A model generated the notes under the pieces. That model saw only the letters and a list, made by a program, of their open reading frames with translations. It did not search any database and had not been told where the DNA came from. Of a stretch of 64,000 nucleotides of DNA, positions 11,895 to 24,000 are shown piece by piece. The DNA lies in assembly GCF_029873635.1 (NCBI RefSeq), contig NC_080420.1:32355032-32419031 (forward strand). Direction: 5' to 3'. A program made the translations under genes and the position numbers. This DNA comes from Malania oleifera. Lineage: Eukaryota > Streptophyta > Magnoliopsida > Santalales > Ximeniaceae. Position 1 is the stretch's first letter. Every line of letters starts with the position of its first letter.

Positions 11895-12010
11895 TCAAAT
11901 AAATACACAAATTCCTCCCATTTGCAGGGAAGCTTTCTGATTGCGTGCAATCACTTCAACATGAGCAAGCACATGAGATTGTGCAAATCTTAGCAGCTCC
12001 CAGTTTTTAT
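11895..12010 (-). CDS. Possible alternative last exon of ceramide synthase
   Basis: On the minus strand a strong acceptor (ten T then GCAG) ends at 12011. The following 116 bases, joined to the exon-5 donor, would be in phase (G + AT = Asp). They stay open for 37 more residues (KNWELLRFAQSHVLAHVEVI...) to a TGA at 11895-11897. That would replace the acidic tail of exon 6. No homologue is recognised. It may equally be a spliced 3'-UTR exon or chance, so treat it as a hypothesis. Confidence 0.25.
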
Positions 12011-12258
12011 CTGCAAAAAAAAAATGTCAGAAAAAAGTCTTCCTCTCAACAAAAGTTAGAACAGGAGAACAAATACAATAATATTAATACTGTCCTAACG
12101 ATGATTCTTTAAGGAGGAATTTGGATCTCCCATGGAAAGAATATCATCATCTTAATTGAACTTTTTGCTGCATTTGAGATTAGTCTTCTTGAGATTTTTC
12201 TTCTTCATTAAAAGGTTTAATACGAGGCCATTGAATAATACCAAAATATGACACTAGG

Positions 12259-12264
12259 TTTATT
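12259..12264 (-). terminator. Candidate poly(A) signal of ceramide synthase
   Basis: AATAAA on the minus strand lies about 170 bp after the stop codon of exon 6, a plausible distance for a plant 3' UTR. Plant poly(A) signals are loose, so other sites are possible. Confidence 0.45.
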
Positions 12265-12434
12265 TTCAAGCTGATGATCGTGGGACTGACTCCCATTTAT
12301 GGAATTTGAAGAAAGACTTGGCACAAAACAAAATGAAACACTCATTTCTTCCATGGGGTGCCCTAGTGCTTCTTACAATTTTCAGCACACCTTCACCATG
12401 AGTTGTGTGGCTTGTGGCAAATCTTGTATCCAGA

Positions 12435-12466
12435 TCAGTCTTCATGCTCGTCTTCACCTTCAGAAT
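12435..12466 (-). CDS. LOH (LAG1 homolog): Ceramide synthase exon 6 (acidic tail and stop)
   Basis: A 32-base terminal coding exon follows the acceptor TTACCCAG. It encodes the end of Asp301 and then SEGEDEHED before TGA. The very short acidic tail is typical of plant and yeast ceramide synthases. It is separated from exon 5 by a 1.9-kb intron. Confidence 0.92.
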
Positions 12467-15055
12467 CTGGGTAAGAGCCCAAGAAAAAAAATAAAAATAA
12501 ATAAAAACATCAAAGACCATAGCAAAAAATAAAAATAAAAATCATAAGGTATAATAACCAGAGACAATTAAGCACACCAGACATATGCAAACTTAACCCC
12601 TGTTTGCTCGCAGAATCAAGGCTGGAATGGAATTAAAATTTTAACCTAGTTCAGTTGTTGCCATAGTTTGGTCTACTGGCTGGAATGCTAATTCCTCATT
12701 CAATGGAATCATACTTCAACACGAGCTGTCTCTCAATCGTGTGACCACTGATTATGATGATTATGATGATATTATTATTATTAGAATGATAATGCATAAA
12801 AAAATAAAAATAACCAATAACAACAATAATAATTTTTATAATAGAAATAATAAACTAATAATTATTGACATAAATAAAAAAACAACAACAATGATATTGA
12901 TAATAATCATAGTAATGTAATAACAAAATAAAATTGTTATAATTATAAGAATACAATTACTATTATAAAAAATTTTTAATAATAACAATAACAACAACAA
13001 TGATAATATCCGATAATAATAATATTCATAAAACAATAATTATTATAAAATAATATAAAAAAATAAAAAAATAATTACATATTATAATTTTTATTACTTT
13101 TTAAAGATAACAAGAAAATAAAAACAAAAATATCATTTATTATTATTTTAAAAATACTGTAAGCCCAGCTCGACTTGAGACCAAGACTCCTTACAACTCG
13201 CACCAACACTGAGCGACCGATGATTGATTGAAAAGGCAGCCCAGCCAGCCCGCCCCTTTAGTGATTGTAAAAAAGAGCACACACACTGGACCTAACCCAC
13301 TAATCATCATCTCATCTGGCGGCAAGTCATTTTATTGAATGTGAAATGCTAGTATCGGATCCAGGAACGGATGGTTTTATCACCCCAATGAACGACGGTG
13401 GATTTATATTCCTTTCTCTGGGCATCATTCCCTTCTGCGGAGGGATGAGCAGATGGATCAACCAATGAATTTGCAGATAGATCATCAGAGGAGGCGGGCA
13501 ATCTAACCATGTAAGGCAGTGGTCAAGCCCTTCCCTTATTTCTGTCTCACTCGACATCCCAAGCTGACTTTCGGGAAAAAAAAATATTATGATCCAAAAA
13601 TGCAAAAAAATTCAATATAAAACAATGCTAAATTGAAGTCATATATTAGAAAGATTATAAAACTAAACTATTTGCATTAGGGAAATTTTTATTTCTCGTT
13701 CCATCATACCCACAAATAAGCATACAAGAGAGGAATCAAAATTGCGACTCCTTGTCATTGTTGTGAAAATGTAGTAATCGCATTAAAATGCAATTACAAA
13801 CCTAGCTTGATTCCATTCATGCCTCAATTCCATTTCTACTTCAATTCCATTTTGCAACCCAAATGGGGGGTTAACCACACAAGAGAGGGGAAAATCCCAG
13901 ATACATTGATCGTAGAACCCGATTTCACGTTCATGTATGGAAGAGACTTATTAAGAGAGCCTCAATTTCTATCCCAACCTGCAAATGCACTTGCCTTTTC
14001 AACCACTCCCATCCACCTATCCTAGATACTTATTCTCTTGTTGTCATATTGCCATCACATTCAGTGCTTGTATACAGCCCATTTCCCAGTTTAGTACATT
14101 CTGATGATTGTGAAAATTTATCATTTCATTGTCACATCCCTGTCTTCCCTATATATCTACATAAAATTGATCATCCCCCAGAGCATAATCAAATATCTCT
14201 AAATAACTGATCATCGAGCATGACAAGCAGAGCATAATCAAATATTAAACAGGATGTAGCCAGTTGATATGGCGATGCTGTATAAATTAGTTCCATCACC
14301 AATATCCATAGACCACCATGGCATTATGTACATTCACATTACAACAATTAAAAATAATCGAAGTAAACTCACCAGAACGAACGTCCTCACTAAGCTTGCC
14401 TCTTGCTTGGATTTGTTTAACAAGCATCCGAAATATCAGCATCCACCAATAAATATGTAAAACAAGTAAGCAGATTAGAAGACTATTGAATACATAATAA
14501 TATATTGGTCCATCCACCGGGTGTTTCTCCTTGTCCAAGGTAAGGATAGCTTCATAGCTGCGTAAAAAGAGAAGAGAAAAGGGGGTGGGGGTGGAGCACA
14601 GAAGAAATTGAGAACACAATATGATTGAAAATCATGAAAATAAAATTTTAAAGGGGAACATGTTGTTTCCAAAAAAAAGGACAGCCCGGTGCACAAAGCT
14701 CCCGTGCATATGGGGGTCCGGGGAAGGGGCGGACCGCGATGGGTCCCTCCCTTTATTCTTTTTATTGCCATGCCTGCTGAAGCTGAACTGTAGTCTGAGA
14801 TGTAGACATTTTAAGATATAACTAATGGCCAAGGCAGCAATTAAATGTCGTAACTTATGCTCATTTAAAAACATATGCAACTTTTACAAATTCAAAGTGA
14901 CAAACTTCATAAAAATGAAAAAACAAAACCAAAAAATAAAAAAAACCATGTAAGTCAAACATGGTCTTAAGAGAGTGGCTTTGGTAGCTGAAGTTAGCAT
15001 CAGACCAAAGGTGATCCTCTAAAATACAAGCTTCCAGAAGGACCAGCACTAAAAC

Positions 15056-15096
<41 letters not shown>

Positions 15097-18000
15097 CAAT
15101 AACAATAGGAAACTTCCAAGTGTAGTTAGTTGAGTTCAGTGTCAAACTAAAACACCCTTCCCCATGAGGAAAAAAAAACTAAAAAGTAAAAAAAAAATTT
15201 AAAAACAAGAACAAAACAGGAAGGAAAAGAGAGAGAGGAAAAAAAAAAAGAAGCTTGCTGCATGCAACTTTTAACAGCACAGTCTTTGTAACACTACCAT
15301 GTCTATTCAGATTTTATTTTGTTCTCGGCCTAGAGAGTGTTTGATGTATAATAACCAATAAAAGTATGAATCAGTTTACACTCACCTTGTACTCCAAATA
15401 ATCCAGAATGGGAAGTAAATAAGTCGAAGTAGGATCCAAGACAAAACAAAAAGAATAAATGAGAAGCTGGCAATCCCCTCTGCACCACTGTATTTTGACA
15501 TCTTCCCAACTTCCAGAAACACATCACTGGCATCATGAAGAGCTAAAACAATCGAACCAACACGAGCAAACCTGCAAGAAGCAGGCACATCAACACAACC
15601 TGTTCAAGGCCAGCGAGGAGGAAGGCTTTTGGCAAACAAATACATGACTGCCTAGAGTTGAACTCCATTAAAGCATACCTGAATATGTAAGACAGTGCAA
15701 TGAGAATGACGGTTGCAAAATGGTGACCCATTGACACACCAAAATCGGAACGCCTTGTTTCCCAGAAAATCAAAGCAAAAATGGAGTACGTGTAGAATCC
15801 AGCAGCATACATATACAGCCCTTTCAATTTCAACCTGAATATCCACAAAACAGCCACACATACAGCTCTGATGCTCAGATATTTATCCAATAAAGTATGG
15901 ATTAAATAGTTTAAACGAAAATCCAAGAGTATGGATTAAATCAAGAATTGAAATAAAGATATGAATACCGAACTTAATTTTTTTATTCATTGTCTAGATT
16001 CAAAATCTTACTTTATTTTTTGGTCAGGCCACAACTGTTCACCAGGTCCTACCCAAAAATATCTTGTTTTAGTGAACCATGGCTCGTCATAGGTCACAGA
16101 GAGTGCTAGAAGCTCTGCCGAAAGAAAATAGACACATTTCCATGCAGATTCCTTGAATTTCCGCAGCTTCTTTCTCCTTTCATTTGTCTCTCCATCTAAC
16201 ATCTGATGCTCTTTTCTAAAAATCAATCTTCTTGCCAATACCTGCAATAGGGCATTCATTTCAATTAAAACTAAGACCCTCATAGAAAGCAAGCAGAATC
16301 AAGCTCACAGGCATGGAACAGAGATAATGCCAGCAAAAAGTGACAAGTTCATTCATATTTCTTAATTGTAAAAAAGTATTTACATTTATTGTTTAGCAAT
16401 GAAAATGTCCCCATGGTATGGATGTGGCCTAAAACTATGCGACAGTTTAAAAGAGCCATCAATGTTCACTACAAGTCTACAACAAAGAAAAGCCCAATAA
16501 ATAATCAATTTATCTGTTATTTTGGCACACTGATTATGGTTTTATAGAATGAGATAAAATTCCTGAAGGACTTCATAAAATGAAATTGAGCATAAATAAA
16601 GAAGAAGAAGAAGAAGAATTAACATATCCACAAGTAAATGGAAAACAATTCAACCATGCATTAAAAAGTTGAGTAGCATGCACTGATGCTTAAGTTGTGC
16701 ATGACGCAGGAAGCCCACCACCCTTGTTTTTTGCTCTTTTTTGTTTTTGATGTGGCGAGATGGAAGGGCACTCATGACATTAATTTGTGAGATTACCAAC
16801 AATCAAACACCAGATATAATATATACCCAAAAAAAATACTATAAAAGTTTGACCTTTAAGATGGTGAATTTATCAAGTTGGGCAGACACTAGAGATAAAT
16901 TAATATATATACGGAAATAATCTTCTCATCTCGCTGTCTGTTCTCTTGAGTAAGTTTTCTTTTTCTATAGAAATCTATATATGGAAACATTTAAGAAATT
17001 TTGGCTGTTACGATGTTGAATTAAGCTGGGCGACATTACGTAATAATCCAGATGATAAAATTTTAGCAAATAATTCATTTCAAGAACACTTTAATAGTCT
17101 GAAATTTTTGGAAGTAACAGGGAAATATCAATAAGATAAAGTAAACAGCTTGTGAATATCATCCTCCTTTCCATGCCATCAATTGTTTTCCTTATTCTAT
17201 GATATATTTTAAGAATTTTATAGATATTATGTCTTGTGTTTACCCAGAAAACACCCAGATTTCAGATTATTCCACATTAATTTCTTGTAGCAATTCCAGA
17301 ACACTAAATTGAAGGGGAGCTTAGGCGCAACGGTAAGGTCGTCTTCGTGTGACCTAGAGGTCACGGGATTCGAGGTGTGGAAACAGCCTCTTGCAAAAAT
17401 GCAAGGTAAGGCTGCATACTATAGACCCATTGTGGCCTGCCCCTTCCCCAGACCTCGCTTTCGCGGGAGCTTTGTGCACCGGGCTGCCTTTTTTTTTTTA
17501 AAAAAATTCTGGAACCCTAAATTCAGCACTGTGCTTCAAGCTTTGCTTACTCACACCTATTTCACTCCATTTATCATCTTGACATGGGTCAATTTAGAGC
17601 CTCAGTTACAACCACAGCAGCTGTGCAAGCAAGGCTCAAGTAAGAAAACTGGTATTTGCAATTGACAGCAGACCTGGAACTCAATCATAGCATCATTCTA
17701 ATTGCCTTCATTAGATAAGGGTTGAGGGATTTCCTTTGAACTGGTACAGAGGAGAGGAGGGATCATTTTGTTAGCTCGGATCTTGTGTGTGGTTCTAGGA
17801 GCAAGAGGGAGTTGGTCTTAGTAACTAGCATCTAAAACAGCGTTAGTGGGTAAATGGCTATGTCAGTTTCCAGGGGAAATAGACTCCTTTGGCATGAGGT
17901 AATTAAAAGAAAAGTGGTATGCAAGGGAATGGTTGGAAATTTGGGATATAGATATTGGTATTAGAGCTACTCATGAGAGTCATTAGAAATAACGATAACG

Positions 18001-21000
18001 ATCTTCGTAAGGGTTACGGTCGCCGGTGTAACAGTCATGGCCATCACAGATGTTACATAACAATAACAGCCATTGAGGCGGTGAATACGTTTTTTGCAAT
18101 AGCAAACTTCTTAAAAACATATAGATACACATGTTTTGATCCCAGAATCCTTATACCATGGTACTAAATAAAAGCCGTTATGTAGCGTAACAGAAAATGA
18201 GGCCTCAGTTACTGTTACAGGCCGCTAATGCAGTGAGCAAAACATTCACGGCTGTAACGGCCGTAACGGAACCGTAATGGCTGTTACGCACCATTACAGC
18301 TGCCAACGCCTTATCTGCTCGAATCTGCTTCATTTTTTGTGGTTCTCTTCGTGTGTTGCTGCTTCTTCCCCTCTCGTCTCCCGATCTGAAGCTTTGAAAC
18401 CCCCAAAATCAACTTTTATTTGTTGTCTTAAATAATTAAATTGTAAGATCTACAATTCTATATATATTTTGTTAAATTGTAAATTGTAATATAAATAATA
18501 GTATTATATATGTACAAATAAACTAAAATCTTAATAATTAGCAACTTAAAGCTAATTATGTAAAATTTTATTCTTAATTTCTTGCGAAAGGACCATAACT
18601 TTTTATTTTTACTTATGTGTAGAAATCATCTAATCAAACATCAAGATGCCGTGTGATAAAAAAGGAAGTGAAGAGCTACCTAGTGAAGACATTGGTTGGC
18701 ATTTTGCTACTCCAATGGAAGGTAGTACACATGTTGTCATATGTAAATTATGTGGAACGACAATTAAAGGAGGAATTACATGATTGAAACAACACTTGGC
18801 ACATAAAAAGATTAGGTGTCTTCGTTTCCAAATGTAACCATGCAGGTTAGAGAAGAAATGATGAAACTTCTACAACAATATGTGGAGAAGAAGAAAGAAA
18901 CAAAAAAGGCAAGATGAACTGGAAGCTCAAATTAGAAGATTTTTGAAAATTTGAGCAATGAAGAATATTCAGATGAGGAAAGAAAGGGATTTGCTTGACA
19001 AGAAAGCATACGAGCACAAGTATGGGAGAAAAGGCAAAGATTTGGGGCAAGAATTGGTGAAAGTGGTAATTATTATGAACAGGGCGGTGGCTTTAGTAGT
19101 GGCAGTGTCGGTGGTTTTGGTAGAGCTCAGTCACAAAGTGTTTGAAAAGCAAAAGGTAGTGGACAACAATGGATCAATCCTGATGCCCGTGAAGCTAGAT
19201 TAAGGGCAATGGTCCTACTCTAGAAAGTAGGAGTGTCAAGCAACCAAAAATAAATACCAAAATTCTAAAAGGTTTAAGGAGTAAATTAGGAAAAGCAGTG
19301 GGAAAATTCCTAATTTATAATCGAATTCTGGAGAATGCAGCTAACTCTCCATTTATGCAGCCAATGCTTGATGTTGCTGCAGAGATTGGAAAGGGAGTGA
19401 AGGGCCCATCACTCTATGAGGTCTCAGAAGTATGTTTGGAGCAAAAGTATCAGGAAATGAAAAATTATGTATCTTCTTTTATTGGAACTTGGAAGGAGAG
19501 AGGTGTAACCATTATATGTGATGGTTGGTTAGAGCCTACAAGAAAACACATAATAAACTTTTTTTTTCTTTTATTGCAATAGAGACAATGTCTTCCACAA
19601 GTCGGTTGATGCCTTTGATGCACCCAACCAAACAGCTAAATATTATTTCAATTAATTTTCTAATTTTGATTTTCTATAATAAATAGTTTTATAAATTTAT
19701 AGACTTGAGTTGAGTCACTTGATCTTGTATATTTTTAATTACACAGTAGTGACTATTAAATCTACAATTTTATTTCAGATTAATGGACAAAGTGGTTGAA
19801 GAAATTGGAGAGGAAAATGTTGTCCAAGTAGTGACTGATGATGAAGCTGCAATAAAGGCAGGAGGGAAATTATTAATGCAAAAGAGGCTCAATCTTAACT
19901 GGACAGCATGTGCAGCTCATTGCATAGACCTTATTCTTGAAAGAAATTGGTAAGAAAAGTAATTTGAAGAAGGTCTTAGAAGATGCAAAACAATGACCTC
20001 TTTTATTTACAACCACACACGGACAATGAATTTCATGAAGAAATTCACAAATAATAGAGAATTGTTTCGTCCTGCCATCACTCAATTTGCCACTAACTTT
20101 ATAGCCTTGAAGACCATGGTTGGGCATAAACAAGCATTGAGGGAAATGTTCACGTCTAATACTTGGAAAAACTCAAGATTTGCGATGACAAAGTCAGACC
20201 CAACAAATGATGCGAAGAAGATTATTTTAGGGAAAAAGTTTTGGTAAAAGACTTTCGATATAATTTAAGTACAAGAACCCTTAGTGAAAGTTTTTAAATT
20301 AGTTGATGGTGATGAAAAACCAACTATGGGTTTCATGTACGAGGCAATTGATATGGCAAAGTTGGTCATTTAGAAAGATTTCCAATTCTACAAAGATTAT
20401 TGGAAAATAATTGATAACTGGTGGAGTTTTCAATTGCACCAAGAATTGCATGCAGCTAGTAAGTGTAAATAAAATACAATTTCTTATTATTTCAACTTTT
20501 AAATATGCATAGTTGCATTAAAAAACTATTGTTGATTAATATGTTTGTACATTTAATTTTAGGATTTTTTTTGAACCCCCAATTTCTTTATGGTGCCCCA
20601 CCCTCCCCTGAAGTTGCTAGAGAAGTCATGGATGGGGTTAAAAAAGTGATAACCAAGCTGGTATCCCATATAAATACTCAAATTCGGCTATTAATCAAGT
20701 AAGTATTGGCTCTATTGATTAATGAATTCTTTTAGTATTCTATAATACTTTCTACAATATATATCTAATTAATTAATTATACTACAAAATCATCCTTTTA
20801 TAGTTGTTGTTATATTGGGATAGGCAGGAGGCATTTGGAGCCACGTTGGCTCAAAGGGTAGTGAAACAAGCAAATCTTGGTAAATGTAGCCAAATACACG
20901 ATATGGACATATGTTTTTCGTCAATTAATAATGTAGTCGAATGGTGGGCTCATTATGGCATGTGTGCTCCTGAGCTCCAAAGAATAGCAATCAGAGTTCT

Positions 21001-24000
21001 TAGTCAAACCACATTAGCTTCGAACTATGAGCGTAATTGGAGCACCTTTAGCCTTATCCATACGAAAACAAGAAATAGAGTAAAGTACATGAGATTACAA
21101 AAACTTGTTTTTGTGCATTACAACACGAGGTTAAAGTTAAAACATACAATGAGAAGAAGCCAACAAGAACACGAAGATAGTTTCCACCCTATCAATTTGG
21201 ACTATAATTTTTGAAGAAGATGATCCTTTGAGTCCACGGTTAGAGGAGAGAAAGGCACCATTACTTGATGGTCAGGACAACTCAAATTGATTAAATGAAG
21301 AGGTTGGTGGTACTGCAAAAGGAGGTGATCAACCACCAATAAACGTGCATGATTCAAGTTCAAGTCCTGAACGTACACAAAGTGATGATAATCTTGGTTT
21401 GAGCCCACCAAGTGATGATGATGGTGGTAATGGTGTTGGGGCTAGGGTTGGGGGTGATGGTAGTGGTGGTGGTGGTGGCGGTTGCGGTGGCGGTGGCGGT
21501 GCAGAATATGATTATTGGTATGACATAGGGACATCATTTGTAGGGGATACATATCCTCCTAGTCGTTATGGACTACATGATATACCCAAAAATTATGACT
21601 TGGGTATTCCTCCAGAGTAGCAATCTTCACAACCCAAGAGGAGTGTATCTAGTGATGGCCCTAGTGGGAGTCATGGTGCACAAACTAGAAGAAGTCATTG
21701 ACACCGAGATCAAGATTCTGCTGAAGATTCATACGGTGTGGTTCGTAGTTTTGGAGACTTTGGTTTAGATGATTCATCATCACAATCATATGGATCTTAT
21801 GATAGCATTTATCATCTAGCATATCCACCACCTCAACACTATGATCCATATCATGCATCTCATCCCTATCTTAGTGGGTTAGGGTCTAGCGAGTCTTCTT
21901 CTACACACTACCTAGAGCCAACCCCAACCCCAACTTATGGATATTATTCAGGATATGGTCAAGGAGGAAATTATGCACCTCCTATATCAGTTGGATTTTT
22001 ACCACTAGTAGATTTTCAAGAGCAACAACGAAATAATGTGAACATGGGTATATTCAACTATGTATTTCAACAAGGCTTGCTGGGAGATAATTCCCAATCC
22101 CAATCTCAAAATAGAGAAAAAGATTATGAAGACCCTCCACGTCATTTTTTTTGGTGGTGACATGTGCCATATTGTAATATTGTATTCATCTATTCAACTA
22201 TTGATGTCAATCATTTTTTAAACTCATTATGTGCATATTGAGTATTGATTCATTTTTAGAAATTTTATGTCTCTAATTAATTGATTCTTCTTTTTAGTTA
22301 CATTTCGACATTTTTTACTCATTAAAGTAGTACAAACTATAAAAAAATATGACCTTTTTTTGTAAACAGCGCCCACTAAAATTAATATAAAAATCATAAT
22401 GCTTATTAAAAAGCATTTTTAGGTTAAATAAAAGTAGTCATAATTCATTAAAAATCATGTATTAAGGAATTTCATGCTTATTCTTCAATTTTGGCAAGGT
22501 TGTGCATGCGTGAAAAAAATTCACGACTGTTACACTTGCTTCCCGTTACATAACACCGGTGTCTCTCGCATCCCACGACACCCGCAACCGTTATGCGATG
22601 TTATTCGCAACCGCAATTTAAAATCATGCCTTATGCTTTAAATGATTTTTAGTAAATTTTAATCAATTTAAATATAACATATACTACAAGTATTAGATGC
22701 CATGTGGTTGCTTTAGCTGCTATTGACGAGAAGAAGCATGCGTTTGCTAATTTTTTTCACTACTTAATCGATTATAAGTGAAATTCAAACTAAGAAATCA
22801 CAAATATAAAGAAATATAAAATATAGAACGTCATCTTTTGTACTCTTTTAGTATTTTAATGTTATTTTTGTTATCCAAAAAATAAAATATAGATTGTTCA
22901 TACATTAAACTAGAACAAAAATGCATGCAATAGAATGTATTTTAGTCTCCAAACTAGGTGCAAAAAAACTGAAAAATAAAATAAAATAAAAATGAAAGAA
23001 TTTAGAATACAAACATATGTAATTTAATGAGAGAAAAAGTTGGGTATATTTTAATGCTAGTTATTGGAAAATAAACTCAAAAATGATTTTATTTTAAATA
23101 AAAAAAAAAAAACCAACAACAAACCCACTTAAAATTAGATTTCTAAGCTTCGGTAATGGGGAAAAAATGGGAAAATGCAAAAAAGAAACACTCAAAAACC
23201 AGTTTTTAGTCATTCACAGCCACTCTGGGACTGCAACGGCCCGTAACTGCCCGTAAGTTGTAACAGCCTGTAACATTGCATAAAGGCCATTATGGTACCG
23301 TAGCGGAAGCCACCAATACCATTAGGTAACGTCCGTAACAGCCATTATGGGCCAATTTTTAAGACTATATCATTTCGTTGTTCTTTCCTTCTATTAACTA
23401 TAAAGTTGGTGATGACTCTATTGTCTGGTTTTGGGAGGCCTTGTGCATGGGGGAAGCTTTTTTCTCATTTTCCCTTGCCTCTATAGTATTCCTTTGTTAC
23501 ATAATGTCCCATCCCTTCTTTTATGATAGTTAAGGAGACTAGTTCTCAAGAATTTAATTTTTGTAGAAACCTCAATGACTGGGAGGCATATGACCTTTCT
23601 TTGTTGCTCATTTGCCAGATTTCAAGAGGGGTTATAGAGTGTGGATTCTATTGGGTTCAGTGTCTTCTCCTGTAAATCTTTCTTTAACCACTTGATTTAC
23701 TCTTCCTTGTCATTTCTTCTTGTATATCATATTTGGCAAGCTAAGGTTTCTTCCAAGTCAAAGCATTTATTTGGAAGTCCTTAATAAAGCTAACACTAAA
23801 CAATCTGTTGCAAAAGGGATCATCTTGTCAAATGGGATATGGTTAGGAGATCTAAATCACAATTCACAAAGGGGTTTGGGACTTGGAAATTTAATGTCCA
23901 AGAATCTCTCTCTAGTGAGAAAATGGTTGTGGAGGCTCCCATTAGAAGTTAACTCCTATGGCACAAGGTTACTAAAAGAAACATGCGCTATTCATTGAAA

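Larger units (their letters stand above)
17985..23364 (+). mobile_element. hAT transposon, degenerate, nested in a LINE
   Basis: The interior encodes a BED/DUF659/hAT-dimerisation transposase (18647-21214) with a long C-terminal tail to 22160. Both ends are crowded with GTTACGG/CCGTAAC words (18000-18305, 22520-22620, 23225-23350), as expected for subterminal transposase-binding repeats of hAT elements. LINE sequence resumes on each side in the same orientation, which sets approximate borders. I could not identify the exact terminal inverted repeats or the 8-bp duplication. Confidence 0.75.

Noticed and set aside
12836..13036. Hydrophobic minus-strand open frame
   Set aside because: It comes from the AAT/ATT-rich tract in intron 5.
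13327..13605. A 92-codon minus-strand open frame in intron 5
   Set aside because: No recognisable homology, and its phase and borders do not fit exons 5 or 6. Likely a chance frame.
14861..15145. Open frame with YIYIYIYIY
   Set aside because: It is a translation of the (TA)n microsatellite.
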